From Blattamonas nauphoetae (lineage: Eukaryota > Preaxostyla > Oxymonadida), in assembly GCA_033064195.1 (NCBI GenBank), contig JARBJD010000084.1, forward strand, positions 62,001 through 126,000: a DNA stretch of 64,000 nucleotides, given 5' to 3'. The translations under genes were made by a program, and so were the position numbers. A model generated the notes under the pieces. It worked only from the letters and a program-made list of their open reading frames with translations, ran no database searches and was not told where the DNA came from. Of this stretch, positions 29,664 through 36,924 are shown piece after piece (the stretch's first letter is position 1; every line of letters begins with the position of its first letter).

Positions 29664-31683
29664 ACATCCGCACGAAACCCGAAATTCGCACGGAACCCGA
29701 AATTGCCAGTGTTCTTTCAATGGAGATTCGATTGTCCAAACTTAATATTTTGCTCCCTACAGGTCAAATATCATTTTCGTTTTTGTTCAGATGTTAAGCA
29801 TTTCCTTTTCCGAATGGTGTCGTTTGCTTTGAATTCTAAAATCAAGTTCGATATGAAGTTGTTTCATTTTGAAAAAGTTGTGGTTCAGATGTCGGACCCT
29901 TTTCTCAGTCCATCCAACATTCATCGCATATTGGCCACAGCAGACGTTAGAGCCCTCCATAATCCAGCAGAAAAAGCAGTGTATATCGTATCAACAGAAC
30001 ATGTCGTCCAAAAAACCCTCGCTCAAGAAATTGGAATCAGTGAAGCTGCCATTTCCCGTGGAAAATCTTCATTGGATAAAGGACGTGATGTGGGCATTAA
30101 TGGACATCCACCAAAGCTGAATCGTCACCAATCGCGGGAATTAGAGAATCGGATTACTCACCATCTCGCTCATGGTGGCGACGACAGAAAGCCAGTAGTC
30201 CTTGGGATTGTATGTCTGATTTTCATTTCTATGGTTCAGGCTAATAAATACTACGAAGAGATCGAACCAGAAGAACAGCAAACGAATCCCCTCAACAGAC
30301 AATGGCTCGACAGATGGTTGACAAAGTCCTCCTGTTTCCATGGATCAACACCAACCATACTTGAAAAGGCCAGAATCGACGCCAGTACCGAGAGTAACAT
30401 GTGTGCCTGGATGGAACTTCTGACTGAAACGGTGACGAAGTATCAAATCAAACCTGAATTTTTGTTCAACTTTGACGAAACGTCACTAAGAATCAACGTG
30501 GATGACAAAACGATTCGAGTGCATCCGAAAACTGAGCCGCCACCAATGATTTCCGATGTTGCCCGCGTTGCAAACGCATCCCTTCTCGTGACCGTGTGCG
30601 CTGATGGATCGTCCATCACACCGCAACTCCTCTGGCCAACGAAAAGTCCTGTGGCCGAGTTTTCAAATTTAAAAACATTCAACATTGATTGTGCATATCA
30701 GGGCGTCGGATGGTCAAACGGGTCCATCTTCGAAGGATACATGAAAAACATTGTTTTTCCAGCGATCGCCTCCAAAAGAACGAAAAAAACTAAAAATGAA
30801 ATAGCACTTCTCCTCCTAGACGGCCATGCCTCTCATAACAATCCTGACGTTCTTCAAATTGCAGATGAATGCCGAATCATGGTGATGGGTCTTCCACCTC
30901 ACACCACCCATCTGACCCAACCTCTCGATAGGTGGGTCTTCGCAAGACTGAAAAACTCGCTCAGAGCAGAATTCTGCCCTCCTTCTTCTCAATCAATCCT
31001 AGCTTATCGCACAGAATTAGCACGGGTCCTCCCGATCGCCATCTCAAACGCTTTTCATCCGCCAACGATATTAGCATCGTTTCGTGCAGCGGGTGTGCAT
31101 CCACTATGTTTATCAACACTTTTGCACGCTCTGTCGAAAACTAGGAAATCAAAGATCTCTGATCTCTCGATCCTGATCAAGGAAAAACAAGACCGGCTCT
31201 CCCCTCCCGAATCACCTGCGGCACCATCGCAACCATCCTCAATTGGGCGAATATACACAACTCAACAATCACTTCCAAAGGCAGCCAATTCTCCAACTAT
31301 AGACCAATATTTTCGTCCTCGATCTTTCGTCACGTCACAATTTCGACCACAGAAAACAAAACGACAAACAGCAGGATCAGATCCTATTCAATCACAAAAA
31401 ACAGATGAATTAACCCAGTTAGACCGCTTGAGACATGAGTACCGAGTGGGGAATGTGAGAGTTCTTAGAGATGATTGAGAATGATTTTTCTTGTCTGATT
31501 TCACAATTATAGCTAAATTTCAACTCTTTTCTGAATTAAATGACCCTGCTACACTTCTAGGTTTTCTGAAGAATCATCAATGTCGAAGAATAGGGTGAAA
31601 TGTTCAAAGTAATTGATATGGGTGAATTCGGCCACGAGACTCGATTTCGGGTAACGTGCCGATTTCGGGTTTCGTGCGGATGT
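29664..31683 (+). mobile_element. Pogo-like transposon, 2020 bp, TA duplication, intact transposase
   Basis: Terminal inverted repeats begin ACATCCGCACGAAACCCGAA and match the complement of the right end for about 38 bp with few differences; a second ACCCGAAAT copy follows inside each arm. The flanks are TA (29662-29663 and 31684-31685). Removing the element rejoins capsid codons as PI|YQGN, matching PISQEFD of the paralogue. The transposase is open, so it may be a young insertion. Confidence 0.9.
29889..31478 (+). CDS. Pogo/DDE_1 transposase, apparently intact
   Basis: The likely start is ATG 29889 (MSDPFLSPSNIHRILATA). An N-terminal helix-turn-helix region (KTLAQEIGISEAAISRG, then GHPPKLNRHQ) precedes the DDE core: FNFDETS (first D), LLLDGHASHN (second D) and THLTQPLDRW (third D, 35 residues later). 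A 30-nt stretch 30210-30239 (GTATGT...TTCAG) has canonical intron ends and would remove ten residues without changing frame. The C-terminal tail is Ser/Gln-rich and includes IDQYFRPR, which resembles a PIP-box-like motif. It catalyses cut-and-paste transposition at TA. The open frame upstream is capsid sequence, not part of this protein. Confidence 0.85.
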   Translation: MSDPFLSPSNIHRILATADVRALHNPAEKAVYIVSTEHVVQKTLAQEIGISEAAISRGKSSLDKGRDVGINGHPPKLNRHQSRELENRITHHLAHGGDDRKPVVLGIVCLIFISMVQANKYYEEIEPEEQQTNPLNRQWLDRWLTKSSCFHGSTPTILEKARIDASTESNMCAWMELLTETVTKYQIKPEFLFNFDETSLRINVDDKTIRVHPKTEPPPMISDVARVANASLLVTVCADGSSITPQLLWPTKSPVAEFSNLKTFNIDCAYQGVGWSNGSIFEGYMKNIVFPAIASKRTKKTKNEIALLLLDGHASHNNPDVLQIADECRIMVMGLPPHTTHLTQPLDRWVFARLKNSLRAEFCPPSSQSILAYRTELARVLPIAISNAFHPPTILASFRAAGVHPLCLSTLLHALSKTRKSKISDLSILIKEKQDRLSPPESPAAPSQPSSIGRIYTTQQSLPKAANSPTIDQYFRPRSFVTSQFRPQKTKRQTAGSDPIQSQKTDELTQLDRLRHEYRVGNVRVLRDD

Positions 31684-31923
31684 TATATCAAGGAAATCTC
31701 GACACATACTACAATGTGTACAATCCGAGTCAAAGTGGTGGTGACATGACAACATTTACTCATCCTCCAGCACCGATTCTAGCAACAACTGCAACAACGT
31801 GGTGGGTCTTACGATTCAGCAATGACGTTCCAATCGTTGAGTATTATCCAAATCATACACTGAAAGCATTACACAAAGATTTAGGGATTATCCCAAATTG
31901 AAAAGTCTTGCCAACGAATTGTA

Positions 31924-31936
31924 TTTTTTATTTTTC
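31924..31936 (+). promoter_or_regulatory. T-rich promoter-like motif before capsid gene 2
   Basis: TTTTTTATTTTTC, 5 bp before the ATG at 31942. Confidence 0.5.
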
Positions 31937-31941
31937 TATAA

Positions 31942-33648
31942 ATGAGAAGCATAAGAGCAAATCATTCTAAACCAACATCGACACTAATTGAGCAAATTGA
32001 AGTGCAATCATATCTGCCAAAACAATGGGATTCAGAACCGCACAAGTTTTCAATTCAGGAAGTGCATCCAACGAATCCTCCCATGCCATGCAGAATAGGA
32101 GACGAGATTGAAGTTCCATTGTCGTATGACGGTCATGATGTGACTGACTTTTCGAAGAGTCATTTGCGTATTGATCTCACAATTACTGTACCAGTGACTA
32201 AACCAAGCGATTCAACACCGACTGAGAGAGCTGGATTGTACGGAATGTTCTTCGGATTCAAATCATCATCAGATGCAATTCGAGACATGAGACTCGTTGA
32301 TAGTCAAGGAAATATCATTGACAATACACTTCAGAATAACCATGTTCACGAATCATTTCTGTATCACACATTCAAGTCACAAGAAGAGAAAAATAATATG
32401 AAGCATTGCTACAGTCTTTGGGAAAATGTTCAGAGAATGGATCACAGTGTCTGTGGATTCTACTATGCTCCATTATATAAGAGAGTTTCAGATTTACCAG
32501 AAACAATCACAAGAACGATTCCACTGGTTATTCCGTTTGTGAATTTACTTCCACTGAGCACTTTTGATCAGTATCCAAAAGCAATCTTTGGTAATCTACG
32601 TTTGAGATTTCATTTGACAACTGATTCACTCGTGTATTGTCCAATTCGACCATCAACTGTCATTCGAAAATCACTACAAGATACATCTGATGTTGCCCCT
32701 ACATCGGCACAGAATGATGTAGGTCAATCTCGAATGCAATTAATGCATGACGGAGAATTCAGCGTTTTAACTCAAGAATTTACCCAAATCGGAAATCCAG
32801 TTAACCAATACAATGCGTTTTCAAATCAATCAACAACCGGAGTTGTAGCAACTACTTCTTTCATTTCTTCCACTTCGACAGTTCTCAATTCAAGTGTGGA
32901 TAAAGCTTCTTCAATCTGCTACGGATATGAAATGACAGAAGCAACAAAACAATCTCTGATAAACACATATTCAAAGACTTTGTATGTGCTCAAAGCTGAA
33001 AGAATTGACACACAATCATTCCAATCAAAAGCGAATGCCATGGGAGTGAGGTCAAACATCAGTATCAAACTCAACAATCTCATGAATCTAATGTGCTTAT
33101 TCCCCGATAGACCAAATGAATGTACTGTCTTCAGAAATCCACACTACATTGGTCAATTCGAAATGCTTGGTTCTAGCTTTCCCAATTTCCCAATGTCAAC
33201 CATCTCACCAGAGTTCTATCAAATGATGATGGTGAATGGTGATTTCATTGGATGTTCTGCAACGCAAGAATTTGAGAATTCAATTTGTGAACCTCGCACG
33301 ATAAAATACATGTACCAAGAAGTTGATCGAGTAGGCTTGAGAAGAAGAGCAGCAACAGATGCAACTTCATTCACGTTTATGGTCCCAACAGATCGAAGTG
33401 AAATTGCTGGTGGCGAAGAAGGTATTTCGACAGCAGAATCAATCAACATTGTCTTCAGAGGAACCCCAATCAGTCAGGAATTTGATGCATATTTCTTATC
33501 AACTCCAGAAGGACCTCCTCCACCAATTCTAGCACTACATCAAGCTACATACTGGTTGTTCTGGATTGAAAATGGACAACCACGAGTGCGATATGTCATT
33601 GATCGTCGACTTCAAGAAGCGTGTGAAGAAGTGAAGAGAGGATATTAA
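31942..33648 (+). CDS. Maverick capsid protein 2 (double jelly-roll type), intact
   Basis: A 568-residue protein that would form the particle shell. It is beta-rich throughout, with repeated pattern blocks (DEIEVPLSYDGHDVTDF, then RTIPLVIPFVNLLPLSTF and YPKAIFGNLRLRFHL) typical of jelly-roll capsid proteins of the Polinton/virophage lineage. It is homologous to the broken gene just upstream. I cannot tell by eye whether the pair represents two major capsid copies or a major plus a specialised capsid protein. The frame is complete. The family call is from gene order, size and motif memory; structure prediction would settle it. Confidence 0.75.
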   Translation: MRSIRANHSKPTSTLIEQIEVQSYLPKQWDSEPHKFSIQEVHPTNPPMPCRIGDEIEVPLSYDGHDVTDFSKSHLRIDLTITVPVTKPSDSTPTERAGLYGMFFGFKSSSDAIRDMRLVDSQGNIIDNTLQNNHVHESFLYHTFKSQEEKNNMKHCYSLWENVQRMDHSVCGFYYAPLYKRVSDLPETITRTIPLVIPFVNLLPLSTFDQYPKAIFGNLRLRFHLTTDSLVYCPIRPSTVIRKSLQDTSDVAPTSAQNDVGQSRMQLMHDGEFSVLTQEFTQIGNPVNQYNAFSNQSTTGVVATTSFISSTSTVLNSSVDKASSICYGYEMTEATKQSLINTYSKTLYVLKAERIDTQSFQSKANAMGVRSNISIKLNNLMNLMCLFPDRPNECTVFRNPHYIGQFEMLGSSFPNFPMSTISPEFYQMMMVNGDFIGCSATQEFENSICEPRTIKYMYQEVDRVGLRRRAATDATSFTFMVPTDRSEIAGGEEGISTAESINIVFRGTPISQEFDAYFLSTPEGPPPPILALHQATYWLFWIENGQPRVRYVIDRRLQEACEEVKRGY

Positions 33649-33656
33649 ATTGTGGA

Positions 33657-33668
33657 TTTTATTTTTGT
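33657..33668 (+). promoter_or_regulatory. T-rich promoter-like motif
   Basis: TTTTATTTTTGT, 11 bp before the ATG at 33680. Confidence 0.45.
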
Positions 33669-33679
33669 AGAAAACCAAG

Positions 33680-34090
33680 ATGGTCAAACGATACTTCGCA
33701 ATTCAGAATTCTCACACTTCTCAACTCCCTCCTGATTTTACCAATTCGCGAAATCAAAAATATGTTCACTTCCTTGACTGCAAACTTATTCATGTGAAGG
33801 AAGAAATAAATGGTTCAGCAACCGTCATTTCAAAAGATATTCCTCAGCACATCACAATCCATGGTGATTGGATCCAGACAGATGCACACAATGATTCATA
33901 TGTTGCTTTCTGCAACGAACAGATTGCGAAGCGAAAGAAGTGGGAATTAACTACTCGACAATCAATTGTGAAGATCTGGTTCAAAGACAGTTCTGGTGAA
34001 TCAATTGAGATGGAAACTACCGAGACAATCAATGGAAAAATAATCAAAGAGTATTATGAATTTCTGGTTGATCTCATGTTGGAATACTAA
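33680..34090 (+). CDS. Small beta-rich Maverick protein (136 aa), possible minor capsid protein
   Basis: Begins MVKRYFAIQNSHTSQLPPDF. The body alternates hydrophobic and polar residues in short strands (KYVHFLDCKLIHVKEEI, HITIHGDWIQTDAHND, SIVKIWFKDSSGESIEM). It follows the capsid gene directly on the same strand. Polintons usually encode a small single jelly-roll penton protein near the major capsid, and this is a candidate by position, but it is shorter than usual. Unproven. Confidence 0.6.
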   Translation: MVKRYFAIQNSHTSQLPPDFTNSRNQKYVHFLDCKLIHVKEEINGSATVISKDIPQHITIHGDWIQTDAHNDSYVAFCNEQIAKRKKWELTTRQSIVKIWFKDSSGESIEMETTETINGKIIKEYYEFLVDLMLEY

Positions 34091-34100
34091 TCAAGGAATT

Positions 34101-34139
34101 ATCTTGCCTTTGCAAGTCATCGAAACCACCTAGGGTGAG
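34101..34139 (-). repeat. Palindromic mini-element 6, decayed, forms the fibre stop codon
   Basis: On the minus strand: CTCACCCTAGGTGG, TTTCGATGA, CTTGCAAAGGCAAG. It aligns with copy 3 (CTCGACCCTAGTCGGG...). Its first bases supply the last codons of the fibre gene (TCA CCC TAG = SP stop), so the insertion set the C-terminus. Confidence 0.65.
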
Positions 34140-35032
34140 TATTTTTGTAGTAGTTCATTTATGATTGTCTGTTGATGTCCGACAATGCTACTCAGTTCCT
34201 GAATGGCTTTGAGACAGAAGCATGAGAGTTCTGCATAGTCAACTTGAAGACAATCTGGATTGGAATCATTCACGACTTCAGGAAAGATTTCTTGGATCTG
34301 TTGTGCAATCACACCAATGTGTTTCTTCTCACTTTCCTTCTTCAAACATTCACATTTCTCTTTGCAATTCTTCAAGTGTTCTTCATCTGTCTCATTTTCA
34401 ATCTGCTTTGTTACTTTGTTGATCTTCGAGTCGAATGTGTTGAATTGGTACTGCACAATTTCCACTTTATTCAATTGTTCAAGAACATCGGGATATGGTT
34501 CAATGTTTCTTTTCACTCTTCTGTCTGACAGTTGAGAAAAACTTCCTGTTGTGGATATTGAAAAAACTCCTGAACCGGTGTCCTCATCGTAGTAGTACAA
34601 AGCTGGTTTGTCACAGGGTGACCACATAATTATTCCATCACCATTGAACTGAATTCCTGAAGTTTCTGCAAGTGATTGTGATATTGAAATTCCAGAAGAA
34701 AAGGTCGATGCCGGATATGTTCCAGGATACTTCGGAAGTGATCCCTCTGATATGTTCCACTTCGCTCCATTCACATTGATCAATCCTCCAATTGTTGGTG
34801 TTGTAAGACCGGCTGAACAACTGATCGATCCATTTGTGTTCACTACTTTCTGAATAGATGATATTGCGGTCTTATGTGCTTCGGTTGTTTTCTTAAGTGT
34901 GTCAACCTCTTTCTGATTCGTTTCTACTTCTGTCTGTAGTGAGTCAATCACTGACGAATTCCCATTGGCTGTCGACAGTGTGTGATCAATCATTTTCTCA
35001 ATCATTTGTGAATTGTATTTTTGTCGACTCAT
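34130..35032 (-). CDS. Fibre-like protein with S74 intramolecular chaperone/peptidase
   Basis: I chose ATG 35032 (MSRQKYNSQM), giving 300 residues; the open frame upstream belongs to the neighbouring gene region. Residues about 20-60 form a heptad coiled coil (SVIDSLQTEVETNQKEVDTL). Residues about 70-165 are beta-rich and Gly/Ser/Thr-rich, like a shaft or knob. From residue 169 comes a Peptidase_S74 domain: LSDRRVKRNI holds the S169/K174 pair that cleaves phage fibres just before the Ser, then HIGVIAQQIQEIFPEVV and the helical end VDYAELSCFCLKAIQEL. In phages and eukaryotic MYRF this domain trimerises a protein and then cuts itself off. Here it suggests a self-trimerising, self-trimming Maverick fibre. 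Confidence 0.85.
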   Translation of the reverse strand: MSRQKYNSQMIEKMIDHTLSTANGNSSVIDSLQTEVETNQKEVDTLKKTTEAHKTAISSIQKVVNTNGSISCSAGLTTPTIGGLINVNGAKWNISEGSLPKYPGTYPASTFSSGISISQSLAETSGIQFNGDGIIMWSPCDKPALYYYDEDTGSGVFSISTTGSFSQLSDRRVKRNIEPYPDVLEQLNKVEIVQYQFNTFDSKINKVTKQIENETDEEHLKNCKEKCECLKKESEKKHIGVIAQQIQEIFPEVVNDSNPDCLQVDYAELSCFCLKAIQELSSIVGHQQTIINELLQKYSP

Positions 35033-35246
35033 TTTTATTTTTTCTTGAATTGAAATTAAAAAATGACACGCCATCATGAACATAAATGACCGGTGTTGAC
35101 CCGTGAATGTAATCAGAAACGAGCTCACAATTCTCCTTTTTCATCGACTCGATCAACGCTTGCTTTGCATTCGTTCGACGTCTTTGGCTCCACTTGGAAG
35201 TGTTCGAAGTCTCTGACGAGACGTTATAGATTTCCGTTGTATTCAT
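34998..35246 (-). pseudogene. Truncated modular small protein, overlaps fibre start
   Basis: The first 60 residues (MNTTEIYNVSSETS to TPVIYVHDGV) match the start of the 129-aa protein at 4779-5168. After DGV the frame runs into unrelated FFNFNSRKNKNE, which is the upstream region and start of the fibre gene. The second module is missing. A deletion has probably fused a gene remnant to the fibre promoter region. It may still be translated but lacks half the family length. Confidence 0.7.
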
Positions 35247-35275
35247 TTAGTACAAAATAAAAAAAAATGAAAAAT
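35247..35275 (-). promoter_or_regulatory. T-rich region before truncated small gene
   Basis: The coding strand reads CATTTTTTTTTATTTTGTAC then TAAATG at 35246, like the regions before 4735, 5168 and 35922. Confidence 0.45.
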
Positions 35276-35328
35276 ATATTTTTCAACATTTTAATCTCTT
35301 GTAAAGAACTATTTTGATTTCGTCACTT

Positions 35329-35922
35329 TTATGACCTCTCATGACGTTTACGTAAGTGAGGTCGATCTCCAAAATACAACCAATTGTCCAAGCGAACAAA
35401 ATGAACAATTCCTGTGTCTAAGCAACGATATTTGAATGGTTCAAGAACTTTTGTGTATGGTCCAACGAGTTCACAGTTTTCCTTTCTCAATTCGTTTTCA
35501 ACAAATGATTGAGTGTATCGATTTCGTTTACAATCATGAGCTCGAAATCCTTTCATCCACTTTGCTGGCACAACTTTCCACTCAATTCCTTCATGTCGGT
35601 ATGTGACTGGTGAACTAGAATAAGTATATTCGGAGATGAGTTCACAATTCTCTCTTTGCATTGATTCAATTAACTTTTCTTTGGTGCATCCATTCGTTGC
35701 AGCAAGATATCTTTGACGATTCAAATGTGGTCTTGATCCTTTGACGAAACAATTTACGTACACTCGATAAATCTCATCTGGTTTATCTTCGTGAACATAT
35801 TCGAAAGTGCTCGCCGTGAGATATGTGGTTCCAAGTCGATTCAGAGTTGGTGGTGATTTCAGAATCAAATGTTCGGGTTCTAACAGTTCCAGTAGTTGAG
35901 TTGGTGTCAATGCTCTACTCAT
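35329..35922 (-). CDS. Modular Maverick protein with three repeats (197 aa)
   Basis: Starts at ATG 35920-35922. It contains three related modules. The first is partial and ends VKGSRPHLNRQR. The second is ENCELISEYTYSSSPVTY..EGIEWKVVPAKWMKGFRAH. The third is ENCELVGPYTKVLEPFKYR...FVRLDNWLYFGDRPHL. This is the same family as 4779-5168, where the gene sits next to pol; here it is the last gene before the element ends. Module spacing and basic character suggest nucleic-acid or protein binding, possibly related to DUF723-like repeats near nucleases. Function unknown. Confidence 0.75.
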   Translation of the reverse strand: MSRALTPTQLLELLEPEHLILKSPPTLNRLGTTYLTASTFEYVHEDKPDEIYRVYVNCFVKGSRPHLNRQRYLAATNGCTKEKLIESMQRENCELISEYTYSSSPVTYRHEGIEWKVVPAKWMKGFRAHDCKRNRYTQSFVENELRKENCELVGPYTKVLEPFKYRCLDTGIVHFVRLDNWLYFGDRPHLRKRHERS

Positions 35923-36018
35923 TTTATACTGATTAAAAAATTAAATAAAAAAATAAAGTTGACAATTTCTCCAGTAGTATCGTCGATGTCAATGTGGTTC
36001 CCAAATCGTTCTATACAC
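35923..36018. other. Right edge of Maverick 2 and junction with host gene
   Basis: A T-rich promoter-like region for the gene at 35922 (coding strand TTTTTTTATTT and AATTTTTTAATC) is followed by about 50 bp of no clear identity. Homology to the surface-protein gene at 37692-43148 begins at about 36019 (CGATGTTCCATAAAG). I see no terminal inverted repeat, so the Maverick end here is short, truncated or rearranged. Confidence 0.6.
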
Positions 36019-36924
36019 TACAATCGATGTTCCATAAAGATGGTTCGAACACGACGACACAATACTCCCAACAATCGACTGACCAAACCAACTCCCAACT
36101 TTGCTTCCTTCCGCTTCGTATGGCGATGTCATGTTCACAAGAACACAACCAACCAACGATGTCGATACAGATTTCATCTTTTCTTCATTTCCGATTCTGT
36201 CCAGTGACCCAATCAGAGGACCTGTCCCCAAAATCAAATCACCATCACCAAACTCAATCGAAGAGCCTGTGATCGAAACAGACGGTGTCCATCCATCATT
36301 GTTGTCTGTTGTGTCTTTTCTGTCCAATTGGTCATGCGATGCAGTCTTGCCAGAGCGAATCGAGTCGTCACAAATCCCAACCAGAGGAAGAAGAGAAGGA
36401 GAGCATGATGACACGTGAGAACTCTCAGTTACGGTGATCGAGCTCCAGTCAGTCTCTCCCATCCAACAAACCACAAATGGCGAGCATTCCATGTTCGAAC
36501 GAATCGAACACAATGACACAACTACATTCGACCCCAACACACGAGCTGTCCCAACTCCTTCAACACCACAATCCAGCTCCAATGACGATAGACAGACTGA
36601 GCTGTTCATGAACACGAACATCGTCTCAATTCCGACGACATTCCCATCCAATTTGCGAGTCTCTTTCATTCCGCTTCTATCATCCCAGAATCTGATCCTT
36701 GTTTCATTTCCTGTCATCGTCAGATCACTCGATTCCACCACATGATTCGAGACGAAGAAATTTTCTTTCGGGAGCAACAACGAGATTGGCTTAGAATTTC
36801 CACGTTGAGCAGAGTTTTAGAAGGATGTCAGGATTGGCGACAGCGACTGTAATGTTGTGTCACCGTAATCATCCCAATCACAGTTCAGAAAACAGATGAT
36901 GAAAAGAAGTCCGAATTGAATCAT
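36019..36924 (-). pseudogene. Truncated surface-protein gene (N-terminal part)
   Basis: Begins at ATG 36924 (MIQFGLLFIICFLN, a signal-peptide-like start) and matches the first 300 residues of the neighbouring gene at 37692-43148 closely. Two lesions are visible. A TAA replaces the Ser codon in PILTSFSNSAQ, about 35 residues from the start. Homology also stops at LYGTSI, where the sequence joins Maverick-edge DNA. The remaining roughly 1500 residues are absent. Its upstream flank (36925-37691) is a copy of the flank at 44794-45586, which points to tandem duplication before the loss. Confidence 0.85.

Larger units (their letters stand above)
28011..31901 (+). pseudogene. Maverick capsid protein 1 (double jelly-roll type), broken
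   Basis: The frame from ATG 28011 runs to an in-frame TGA at 29223-29225, continues in the same frame (TQQMVLTNAKDLMLLF) to 29663, is interrupted by a pogo-like element, and resumes as YQGNLDTYYNVYN to 31901. It aligns along its length with the intact gene at 31942-33648. Shared blocks are FVGLK/FFGFK, YPRCLFGDLKL/YPKAIFGNLRL, NAFVCCPVNP/DSLVYCPIRP, PAERI/KAERI and the PPPILA-like tail. This is the region expected for the Polinton major capsid protein. Identity as capsid rests on length, gene order and the LFGxLxL...P pattern. The copy is dead. Confidence 0.75.
8481..36018 (+). mobile_element. Maverick/Polinton element 2 with nested insertions
   Basis: The element holds, in order, pol (broken), integrase, a small coiled-coil protein, packaging ATPase (minus strand, broken), four small proteins, two capsid genes (first broken), a small protein, an S74 fibre (minus) and two modular small proteins (minus). 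Four other transposons are nested in it: 8678-12052, 12424-14053, 20168-25202 and 29664-31683. Subtracting them leaves about 15.5 kb, typical of Polintons. No clear terminal inverted repeat was found at either end. The right end abuts a truncated host surface-protein gene near 36018. Its pol, ATPase and first capsid gene are disrupted, so it is not autonomous now. Confidence 0.85.

Noticed and set aside
29235-31478. Apparent capsid-transposase fusion
   Set aside because: Same reason: TA-flanked TIRs mark the transposon inside the capsid gene and the transposase has its own start.
8631-36015. 15-nt match TGGTTCCCAAATCGT at 8631 and 35994 as Maverick terminal repeats
   Set aside because: The matches are direct, not inverted, and one is within polymerase coding. 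A few 15-mers are expected to recur by chance in 64 kb.
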